Below the pieces are notes generated by a model. It was not told the origin of the DNA. It did not search any database and was given only the letters and a program-made list of their open reading frames with translations. Position numbers and translations under genes: made by a program. 64,000 nucleotides of DNA, taken from contig CM051378.1 in assembly GCA_028015245.1 (NCBI GenBank), positions 62,001 through 126,000 on the forward strand, read 5' to 3'. Positions 1-9,852 of the stretch are shown here, piece by piece (within the stretch, counting starts at the first letter, position 1; the number at the start of each line of letters is the position of its first letter). This stretch comes from Cardamine occulta (lineage: Eukaryota > Streptophyta > Magnoliopsida > Brassicales > Brassicaceae).

Positions 1-147
1 CTGGCTATGTGATATGTAGATTCTTAATTAAAAAGGGTCATTGCAGTGTTTCAAGAATAGGTGAGTCTCCATTTTTTCAAACCTTTCTCTTATGCTTAGT
101 TCTGAGCTTTGTTTGAGGACAAACAAGGATCTAAGTGTGGGGAATTG
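1..147 (+). mobile_element. 3' end of LTR retrotransposon interior with polypurine tract
   Basis: This non-coding stretch ends in a GAGGACAAACAAGGATCT block followed by AAGTGTGGGGAA (about 135-146), directly before a TG that can open an LTR. A GAGGACAA...AAGTxTGGGGxA sequence just upstream of the 3' LTR is familiar from plant Ty3/gypsy elements, where the purine run primes plus-strand DNA synthesis. No coding frame of the element is visible here. Overlapping short frames on both strands match nothing I know and look accidental. Assignment to the Athila/Tat group is inference from style. Confidence 0.6.
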
Positions 148-940
148 ATGTGTTGCGTTTTGGCGCATTCTAATTGTTTTCGAGTCTTTATCAGGTCTTT
201 TAGTTTTATTTTGAGTCATTCTGGTCAAAAGATGGCTAAGGATGAAGATTGGAGCTTTACAGGAGGAACTAGCAGGTGGAGGAAAAGTCGATAATCCGCC
301 CGCTGAGCACTTGCTCAGCTCTGGCTGACCGCTCACGACTGACAAAAGAAAATAAGGAAAAATCCAACTTTCCTAATTTTTTAAAGCCAAAAGGCGCCCT
401 AATCTTCACTTAGCTACTCCAGACCCGGATATATCTTTTTCTTCTATTTTCTTAGAGGCACTTTTGCTAGAACATATCACATAGAAAAGAGTTTACGCTT
501 TAAGATTGAAAGAAAAGAGATCTCGACTTCAACATTGAGGAAGAACTCCGAACCCTTTCTTTTTATAGATTTATTTCATGAGTATTTCATCTCTTATCGC
601 TGTAATTTTCATTTCTATGGCTGAGTAGTTATCCAGTTAGGTTAAGGGTTTTTCAGGGTTTAAAGTTCAATGGACTGAACATAGATAGGATTTATTATTT
701 GATGTCTTCACTTATAGTTGATCTTGTGCCTAAATTAATCTGATCCTTAGTCTACGATCTTGAGTTAAATCTATTCACCAAAGTGTTACAGGTTGCTAGA
801 AAAGGCATGGGTGGGCGATTTGTCTTAGCCAGCGAGTTGATGCTAAGGCGAATCGTGAACATATAACTAGACCGTAATCTTGTCTTGATTCCCTAAGTTC
901 AAGCGACAGTTTAGGATGCTAGGTTGCTAGATAAAGTTAT
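148..940 (+). mobile_element. LTR of a Ty3/gypsy (Athila/Tat-like) retrotransposon
   Basis: The LTR is bounded on the left by the purine tract and a TGATGTGTTG start (148; 151 is an alternative) and on the right by the primer-binding-site remnant at 941. The length of about 0.8 kb is within the range of plant gypsy LTRs. It contains a GC-richer patch with CTGAGC/GCTCAGC-like words near 300-340, AT-rich sequence, and an AGGGTTTTTCAGGGTTT stretch near 646-662, all of a kind seen in Athila-like LTRs. The 3' edge lacks the usual CA (it reads AAAGTTAT), so the last bases are decayed or the boundary is off by a few. GGTTGCTAGA occurs twice, near 791 and 923. No second LTR copy is in the window, so neither age nor target-site duplication can be read. 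Confidence 0.6.
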
Positions 941-958
941 TGGCGCCGACAGTAAAAT
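941..958 (+). other. Primer-binding-site remnant (Asp-tRNA-like)
   Basis: TGGCGCCG at 941-948 matches the first eight bases of the Asp-tRNA-complementary primer site used by Athila-type elements. The following bases (ACAGTAAAA) do not continue the match, so the site is degraded or diverged. Its position directly after the LTR supports the + orientation. Confidence 0.55.
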
Positions 959-1240
959 ACATCTTATTTTTATGTTTGAGTTCTAAATTGGTGCTGAATT
1001 AATTCTGAATAATTGTTGGGTTCTTGATGATTTGATCCCCAAATTATCCTTGACGTGGCTTTTTTTATTTCTGATTTTAAAGCGATTTAATTTGCTTTGC
1101 TTATTGTTTAGAAACCATAAACTCTTTGATTCACTTAGCTAATATTTTGTCTCATAAAATTGAAGTGTATTCTTGGTCTCTAGATCGAATCTTCACCGCT
1201 ACATACTGCGTGTGTTTATTTATTTATCTACGTAAAAAGC
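941..1240 (+). mobile_element. Retrotransposon 5' leader, non-coding
   Basis: AT-rich untranslated sequence follows the primer site. It includes GTATTCTTGGTCTCTAGATC (about 1168-1187) and then CTACATACTGCGTG. TTGGTCTCTxxxxATCGA followed by a CTACATACT-like word is a leader style common in plant Ty3/gypsy elements upstream of gag. No gag start follows in this orientation. By about 1240-1450 the readable retroelement signal is on the other strand, so the leader is cut off by a rearrangement or insertion. Confidence 0.45.
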
Positions 1241-1454
1241 TTATATCAGCTTTGAAACCTCAAGTCAATTTTTTCCTTTGAAAGTGAGTTCGCTACCAAA
1301 CTCTGTAGGGCAATTGTACCTGGTCTGCACCATGTTGAGTTGTGAGAGTTGGCACAGCTTGTGATGAAAGAGTCGAGTGAAGCGTGTGGTGAAAGCATCC
1401 TAGTGACTCACTTGAGTGGATGAAGTCGAGTGGTTTTACTACTAACATGAGTGG
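1241..1454. other. Unassigned stretch between opposed retroelement fragments
   Basis: I see no gene here. Short GTCGAGTG/GAGTGG words recur between 1370 and 1450. On the minus strand this would lie just downstream of the protease-linker remnant, so it may be decayed linker or the start of reverse transcriptase, but I cannot recognise any reverse-transcriptase motif. The junction between the + leader and the - gag-pol fragment must lie in or next to this interval. Confidence 0.4.
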
Positions 1455-2105
1455 TTACTCGGGTCTGGTGGTCGGAGTGATCTGTGCGAACTCCTCACTT
1501 GGTGTCACATCTTTAGTAAATGTGCAAAAGGTTGCACTACTCCTTGAATGACTCCTCGTATTGATGTTATAACCAGAATTCGTGATTACATTCGACATTT
1601 CTTCATCATCGTTTGCTTCCACGAAGTATAGTTGACCTTCAAAGGTTGAGCTCTCCAATCTGGATGAAGTATTGAATCTCACTTCTAATCTGTTCCTAGT
1701 TCTAGAAGTATCTCTCAGGTCTTGGTATGGATGGCGGCTTGCGAGGATGCTGAAAGGTCTCCCTAGAATCAAGGATCTTAAGGTTCTTGATCAATCTTCG
1801 CGATGATGAAATCCGTGGGTATTTGAAGTTTTTCCCATCCTTACTAGAACATTTTCAAGTAGTCCATGTGAAAATCTCAAATTCTATCAGCTAAGATTAG
1901 TGATAACATGGTTGGCAAGAACTTGTGATTAAAAGGCTTTTAACTGCACCTGAGACAAAGACATGGTATCTTAACATGAGCTTTACCCAAATCGCCGGAG
2001 GCTAACACAAATGCTAGGTTGTTGATTGGGCATGCCGTAAAGCAAAAATCGCAGACTCCTTCCAACTGCATATACCGAAATCTCCTGAAGCCAGTACTTT
2101 GCATT
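1455..2105 (-). pseudogene. Broken gag-pol protease and linker region of a Ty3/gypsy element
   Basis: Read on the minus strand, pieces of the retroviral-type aspartic protease appear in the family order but in different frames. LSLILADR is encoded near 1890, LENVLVRMGK near 1843, PTDFII near 1810 and LILGRPF near 1760. In plant gypsy elements these mark the C-terminal half of the protease and its exit into the linker. After LILGRPF the frame stays open for about 100 codons and holds FEGQLYFVEA, like the linker between protease and reverse transcriptase. A weaker candidate for the protease N-terminal part (SGDFGI, then GVCD) lies near 2030-2085. The DTG/DSG catalytic motif is not intact there. 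In-frame stops follow LILADR and the DQEP segment, and at least two frameshifts separate the pieces, so no functional protease is made. The orientation is opposite to the LTR at 148-940. The family call is firm; Athila/Tat placement is inferred. Confidence 0.75.
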
Positions 2106-2542
2106 CACGAGACTTACCTTTATTGTTCTCTATCTTGAATTCTCTTCAAGGTTCTTTCTCTCAAAACCCTACCCCAAAGGTCCCAAGTTTTCAACAGTTA
2201 CGTCACAAGGTCGTTGGCTCTTCCAATTCAAGAGTTCTTTTACTGACATGATCCGTATTCTTTTCAATATCTTAGTCGAATCTTTAGGGGAAAGGACTTC
2301 GTGATCATGGCGTTTTTAGGTCTAGAGTCACTTTTAGGTTTATTGAGATGAATTGTTCGTCGGCTCCTTCGAGTGGGTTCTAACAGGGTGGTGTATTTCG
2401 CGATCATGACAGCTGACAAGATACCTCTAATAGTCTGGGTGGTGATGATCTCTTCTTGAAGGAATGAAGGATGGATCGGTAAGGCGTAAGATTTCATAGA
2501 CATTCTGGAGTCTTTGAGTTTGCTAACTTTCCGGAAGTTGAC
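2106..2542 (-). mobile_element. Probable upstream gag-pol remnant, not recognised
   Basis: This lies upstream of the protease remnant on the minus strand, where the C-terminal part of gag would be expected. An open frame of 79 codons runs from 2503 to 2264 and is basic in its middle, with several Arg and Lys residues. I see no CCHC zinc knuckle and no motif I can name. Retroelement origin is inferred from position only. The sequence stops at the assembly gap. Confidence 0.35.
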
Positions 2543-2642
2543 NNNNNNNNNNNNNNNNNNNNNNNNNNNNNNNNNNNNNNNNNNNNNNNNNNNNNNNNNN
2601 NNNNNNNNNNNNNNNNNNNNNNNNNNNNNNNNNNNNNNNNNN
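2543..2642. other. Assembly gap of 100 Ns
   Basis: Exactly 100 unknown bases separate retroelement sequence from the satellite. A round 100 is the usual placeholder for a scaffold join of unknown size, so the true distance and even the adjacency of the two sides are not established. Confidence 0.98.
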
Positions 2643-5600
2643 ATTGATTATTCATATTCACATCAATAAGGGTTGCTTCAGCCCATACGCGGTTCTCTTT
2701 CTAAAACTCCCAAATTCACCAAGTAGAAACCCTATGAGATCTCAAAGAACTATTAATTGTGGATGTTATAATTTTTGCTTCTACTTGAGTTGCTTCTCTC
2801 AACTTAATAGTACGCTTCAACTATTTTGAGATTCTTACTTCTATTCACTCTCATTTCTTATGAGGTTGAAGGGTCCTAACTTAATTTTTGGGATTCTCAG
2901 CTTCAATATGGTCAACTTTTGGAAATAACAGCATTGATTCTTCATATTCACATCAATACGATTGTTTCAGCTTCCATATGTTCTCTTTCTAAAACTCCCA
3001 AATTCAATAATAGAAACTCGGATGAGATTGAAAGAACTAATAGAACTGGGGATAAGATATACGTTTGTTTTTTACTTTGATTTGCTTTCTCCACCTTAAT
3101 AGCATGCTTCATCCCCACTTGGAGATTCTCAACACTTTTATTCACTCTCATTTCTATCTTGAAGGGTCATATTCAGCTTTGGGGTTCTCAGCTTTAAATT
3201 GGTGAAATCCTTTTTAATGAAAGTATTGATTCTTCATATCTACACTAACAGTGTTGTTTCAAATTCCATATGAGTCTTCTTCTAAAACTCCTAAATTCAC
3301 CAATAGAAACTCCTATGAGATTCAAAGAACTAACAGAATTGGGATAAGCTATACGTTTTGTTTTTACTTTGAGTTGGTTCTCCACCTTATAGCACGCTTC
3401 AACTATTTTGGAGACTTCTACACTTCTATTCACTCTCATTTTTAATCTTCAAGGGTCATAAACTTCATTTTTGGGATTCTCAGTGAATACGGTCAAATCC
3501 TTGGAAATGAAACTACTAATTCTTCATATCTCACACCAAATAGGTGTTGTTTCAGCTTCCATACGGGTATTCTTTCCAAACTCCTAATTTCAACAATAGA
3601 ATTCCCATGAGATTCAAAGCAATCAATAGAATCGTGTGGGATAAGCTAATTTTTATCTTTACTTTTAGTCAGCTTTCTCCACCTTAATAAGCATGTCAAA
3701 CTATTTTGAGACTTCGGTAATTCTATTCACTCTCATTTTTATCTTGAAGGGTCCTAACTTCATTTTGGGATTCTCAGCTCAATACGGTAAAAATCCTTGG
3801 AAATAAAAAGCATTGATTCTTCATATTCACATCAATACGTATTGTTTCAGCCTTCCATATGTGTCTCTTCTAAAAACTCCCCAAATTCACTAATAGAACC
3901 TCGTATGAGATTCAAAGAACTAACAGAACTGGTTGTATAAGATATAATGTTTGTTTTTTACTTGACTTGCTTCCACCTTAATAGCAGTACGTTTCAAACT
4001 ACTTTGGAGATCACATACTTCTAGTTCACTCTCATTTCTATCTTGAAGGGCCATAGCCCGTTTTGAGGTTCTGCTTTTAAAATGGTGAAATCCTTTGAAT
4101 GAAAATATTGATTCTTCATATTCACATCAATAGGTGTTGTTTCAGCTTCCATGTGTCTTTCTCAAACTCCCAAATTCAATAATAGAAACTCCTATGAGAT
4201 CCAAAGAACTAACAGAATTGCGATAAGCTATAATGTTTGTTTCTTACTTTGAGGTTGCTCTACACCTTAATAGCATGCTTCAACTATTGTGAGATTTTAA
4301 CACTTCTATTCACTCTCATTTTTATCTTCAAGGGTCCTAACTTCATTTTTGGGATCTTCAGCTTAATATGGTTAAATCCTTGGAAATAAATACATTGATT
4401 CTTCATATTCACATCAATACAATATTGCTTCAGCTTCCATATGTGGCTTCTTTCTAAAACTCCCAAATTCACCACAATAGAAACTCGGATGAGATTCAAA
4501 GAACTAATGAATCGGGATAAGAGTATAACGTTTGTTTTTTACTTTGAATTATTTCTCCACCTTAATAGCATGCTTCAACTACTTTTGAGATTTCCACACT
4601 TCTATTCACTTTCATTTTTATCTTGAAGGGTCATAACCTGCTTTTGGTGTTTCTCTGCTGTAAAAATAGTCAAATCCTTGAAACGAAAGATTATTCTTCA
4701 TATTCACAGAAATAGGTGTTGTTTCTGCTTCATATGTGTCTTCTTTCTAAAATTCTAAATTCACCAAATAGAAACTCGCAATGAGATTCAAAGAACTAAA
4801 AGAACTGAGATAAGATATAATGTTTGTTTTTTACTTTGACTTGCTTCACCTTAGTAGCATGCTTCAACTATTTTGAGACTCCAACACTTCTATTCACTCT
4901 TATTTCTATCTTGAAGGGTCATAACTCATTTTTGGGATTCTCACTTGAACACGGTTAAACCTTTGGAAATGACAGTATTGATTCTTCATATTCACATCAA
5001 TAGGTGTTGTTTTAGACTTCCCAATTATGTCTTCTTTCTAAAACTACCAAATTCACGAAAATAAACCTCTGTGAGATTCAAAGAACTAATAGAATTGGGA
5101 TAAGCAATAATGATTGTTTTCTTACTGACTTCCTTCTCCACCAAAATAATAGCATGCTTCAACTACTTTGAGGTTTCAACACTTCTATCCACTCTCATTT
5201 CCGCATCTTGATGGCAACAACTCTGTTTTTGGGGATTCTCATATTGAATATGGTCAAATCCTTAGGAAATAAAAGGATTGATTCTTCATATTCACATCAT
5301 TACGTATTGTTTCGCCTTCCATATGTGTCTTCTTTCTAAAACTACCAAATTCACCAATAGAAATTGGGATAAGATTCAAAGAACTAATGAACTGTGGATA
5401 AGATATAATATTAATTCTTACTTTGACTTGCTTCTCCAATTTAAGTAGTACGCTTCAACTACTTTGAGAGACTTCAACACCCTCGTATTCACTCTCATTT
5501 CTATCTTGAAGAGTCATAGTCTGTTTTGGGGGTTCTCATATGAAAATGGTGAAATCTTTAAATGAAAAAAAAGTATCGATTATTCATATTCACATCAATA

Positions 5601-8600
5601 GGTGTTGCTTTAGCTTCCATATGTGTCTTCTTTCTAAAACTCCCAAATTCACCACATAGAAACTCCTTTGGGATTCAAAGAACTATCAATTGTGGGATAA
5701 GTAATAATTTTTGTTTCTTACTTTGAGTCGCTTTTCCACCTTGATAGGACGCTTCCAACCATTTCGAGACTTCGAGATTTCTATTCACTCTTCATTTTTA
5801 TGCTGAAGGGTCCTAACTTCATTTTGGGACTCTCAGTTGAATATGGTCAAATCCTTGGAAATAAAAAGCATTGATTCTTCATATTCACACTCAATACGCA
5901 TTGTTTCAAATTCCATATGTGCTCTTCTTTCTAAAACTCCTAAATTCACTAATAAACTCAGATGAGATTCAAAGAACTAATGGAATCCTGGGATAAGATA
6001 TAATGTTTGTTTTTTACTTTGACTCGCTTCTCAACCTTAATAGCATGCTTCAACTACTTGGAGACTTCAACACTTTTATTCAATTTCATTTCTATCTTGA
6101 AGGCTCGTAGTCTGCTTTGGGGTTCTCAGCTTTTAATTGGTGAAATCCTTTGAAATGAAAGTATTGATTCTTCATATTCACATCAATAGGTGTTGTTTCA
6201 GCTTCCATATGAGTCTTTCTCAAAACTCCCAAATTAACCAAACAGAAACTCCTATGAGATCTCAAAGAACCAATAGAATTGGGATAGTCTATAATGCTTG
6301 TTTCCTTACTTTGAGTCGGGTTCTCCCACCTTAATAGGCATGCTTCAACTATTTTGAGACTTCTACACTTCTATTCACTCTCATTTTTATCTTGTAGAGT
6401 CATAACTTCATTTTTGGGATTCTAACTTTGAATATGGTCAAATCCTTGGAAATAAAAGCATTAATTCTTCATATTCACATCATTAGGTGTTGTTTCAAAT
6501 TCCATACGTAATATTCTTTCTAAAACTCCCAAATTGACTAATAGAATCTCCTATGAGATTCAAAGAACCAACAGAATTATGGGATAAACTATTATGTTTT
6601 TTTCTTACTTTGACTTGCTTCTCCACCTTAATAGCATGCTTCAACTACTTTGAGAGTTTCCACACTTCTATTCACTCTCATTTTTATATTCAAGGGTCCT
6701 AACTATTTCTTTTTTGGGATTCTCAGCTTGAATATGGTAAAATCTTTGGAAATAACTGCATTGTTAGATCTTCATATTCACATCAATACAAGTTGTTTCA
6801 GATGCCATATGTGTCTCCTTTCTAAAACTCCAAAATTCACCAGTAGACCTCAGATGGGATCCAAAAGAACTAACAGAACTGTGGGATAAGATATAACGTT
6901 TGTTTTTACTTTGACTCGCTTCTCCACCTTAATAGCACGCTTCAACTACTTTGAGACTTCAACACTTCTATTCAATTTCATTTCTATCTTGAAGGGTCAT
7001 AGTCTGCTTTTGGGGGGTTCTTAGATCGAAATGGTGAAACCTTTGAAATGAAAGTATCGATTCTTCATATTCACGTGAAATAAAAGTTGTTTCAGCTTCC
7101 ATATGTGCCTTCTTTCTAAAACTCCCAAATTCACCTAATAGAAACTCCTACGAGATTCAAAGAACCATCGGGATCTGGGATAAGCTATAATGTTTGTTTT
7201 TACTTTCAGTCAGTTCTCCACCTTAATAGCACGCTTCAACTATTTCGAGACTTCCACTAATTCTATTCACTCTCATTTTTATCTTGAAGCGGTCATAACT
7301 TCATTTTTGAGATTCTCAGCTTGAATATGGTCAAATCCTGGAAATAAAAAGCATTAATTCTTCATATTCACATCAATAGGTGTTGTTTCAGCTTCCATAC
7401 GCGTCTTTTCTAAAACTCCCAATTTCACTAATAGAATCTCCTATGAGATTCAAAGAACTAACAGAATTATGGGATAAACTATAATGTTTATTTCTTTACT
7501 TTGACTTGCTTCTCCACCTTGGTAGTATGCTTCAACTACTTTGGAGATTTCAACACTTCTATTCGCTGTCATTTCTAACTTAGAGGTCATAGCTGCTTTT
7601 GGGATTCTTAGCTTGAAACCGGTCAAATCCTTGGAAATGAAAGCATTGCTTCTTGGTATTCACATCAATAGGTGTTGTTGCAGCCCATATGTGTCTTCTT
7701 GCTAAAACTCCCAAATTCACCAAATAGAAATTCTATGAGATTCAAAGAACCAACCTAATCTGAGGGATAAAGTTATAATGCTTTGTTTTTACTTTGACTT
7801 GCTTCTCCACTTGTGGTAGCATGCTTCAACTACTATGAGACTTCAACAATTCTATTTACTCTCATTTCTATCTTGAAGGGTCATAAATCCATTTTTTTGA
7901 TTCTCAACTTGAAAATAACAAATCCTTGGTAATGAAAGAATTGATTATTCATATTCACATCATTAGGTGTTGTTTTAAATCCAGATGTCTCTTCTTGCTA
8001 TAACTCCTAAATTCACCAATAGAAAACTCCTATGAGATTCAAAGAACTAAAAGAACTGTGGGATAAGCTATAACGTTTGCTTTCTTTACTTTGACTTGCT
8101 TCTCCACCTAAATTGCATGCTTCAACTACTTTAAGACTTCAACACTTCTATTCACTCTTATTTCCTATCTTGGCGGGTCGAAACTTCATTTTGGGATTCT
8201 CAGCTTGAACACGTGTTAAATCCTTTGAAATGAAAGCATTGATTCTTCATATCTCACATCAATAGGTGTTGTTTCAGCTTCCCACTGTGTCTTCTTTCTA
8301 AAACTACCAAATTCAATAAAATAAACTCTGGGAGATTCAAAATAACTAATAGAACTGTGGATAAGCAATAATGATTGTTTCTTACTTGACTTCCTTCTCC
8401 ACCATAATAGCATGCTTCAATCTATTTTGAGACTTCAACACTTCTATTCACTCTCATTTCTTTCTTGAAGGGTCATAGCCCGCTTTTGGGGGGTTCTCAC
8501 TTAAAATGGTGAAATCTTTTGAAATGAAAGTATTGATTCTTCATATTCACATCAATAAGTGTTGTTTCAGCTTCCTATGTGTGTCTTCTTTCTAAAACTC

Positions 8601-9852
8601 CCAAATTCACCAATAGAACTCGTGATGAGATTCAAAGAACCAATAGAACTCGGGATAAGATATAATGTTTGCTTTTTACTTGACTTGCTTCTCCACCTTA
8701 ATAGCATGCTTCAACTACTTTGAGACTTCAACACTTCTATTCACTCTCATTTCCATCATTGAAGGGTCATAGCTCCCTTTTGGGGTTCTCAGCTTGAAAA
8801 TGGTGAAATCCTTTGAAATGAAAGTATTGATTCTTCATATTCACATCAATAGGTATTGTTTCAGCCTCCATACGTAGTCTTCTTTCTAAAACTCCCCAAA
8901 TTCACCAATAGAAACCCCTATGAGATTCAAGAACTAACAGAATTGGGATAAGTTTATAATGTTTATTTCTTACTTTTTAGTTCGCTTTCTCCACCTTAAT
9001 AGCATGCTTCAACTATTTTGAGACTTCACACTTCTATTCACTCTCATTTTTATCTTAAGTGGTCCTAACTTCATTTTTGGGATTCTCAGCTTGAATATGG
9101 TAAAATCCTTGGAAATAAACAGCATTGATTCTTCATATTCACATCAATACGTATTGTTTCAGATTTTCCATATGTGTCTTCTTTTCTAAAACTCCCAAAT
9201 TCACTAATAGATACTTGTGATTAGATCTCAAAGAACTAATAGAACCGTGGATAAGATATAATGTTTGTTTTTTTACTTTGACTTGCTTCTCCACCTTAAT
9301 AGCATGCTTCAACCACTTTGGAGACTTCGACACTTCTATTCACTCTCATTTCTATCTTGAAGGGTCATAGCTCTTTTGGGGGTTCATTTTAAAATGGTGA
9401 AATCCTTTGAAATGAAAGTATCGATTCTTCATATTCACATCAATAGGTGTTGTTTCACCCCATATGTGTCTTCTTTCTAAAACTCCCAAATTCACTAATA
9501 GAAACTCCTATGAGATCCAAATAACTAACAGAATCGGGATAAGCTATAATGTTTGTTTTCACTTTGAGTCAAGGCTTCCACCTTAATAGCATGCTTCAAC
9601 TATTTTGAGACTTCTACACTTCTATTCACTCTCACTTTCTATCTTAAGGGTCATAACTTCATTTTTGAGATTCTCAGCTTGGAATATGGTCAAATCCTTT
9701 GGAAATAAAAGCATTAATTCTTCATATTCACATCATTAGGTGCTGTTTCAGCTTCCATAATGCAGTATTCTTTCTAAAAACTCCCAAATTCTACTAATAG
9801 AATCTCCTATGAAATTCAAAGAACTAACAGAATTATAGGATAAACTATTATG
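2643..9852 (+). repeat. Ragged left flank of the satellite array
   Basis: About 24 monomers carry many one- and two-base indels, broken homopolymers and substitutions, so landmark spacing wanders. B-type units, marked by the CAATACGTATTG word or a decayed form of it, appear near 2957, 3836, 4415, 5302, 5890, 6785 and 9148. The first five intervals are close to 580-590 or 880-890 bp, so dimer and trimer order survives under the noise. The segment adjoins the N gap, so poor consensus near a contig end and real array-edge decay are both possible. Confidence 0.85.

Noticed and set aside
28..345. 105-codon minus-strand frame over the LTR start
   Set aside because: It is antisense to the purine tract and LTR, has no recognisable domain, and overlaps an equally meaningless plus-strand frame at 109-294.
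370..440. LTR promoter with TATA box
   Set aside because: AT-rich words such as TTTTTTAAAG and GATATATC exist, but none stands out from the AT-rich background enough to call a promoter.
941..960. Complete Asp-tRNA primer-binding site
   Set aside because: Only the first eight bases match and the continuation diverges, so it is listed as a remnant.
1455..1772. Intact 105-codon minus-strand gene
   Set aside because: It is the tail of a frameshifted retroelement protease-linker (LILGRPF at its start). The upstream protease pieces lie in other frames, so it is part of a pseudogene.
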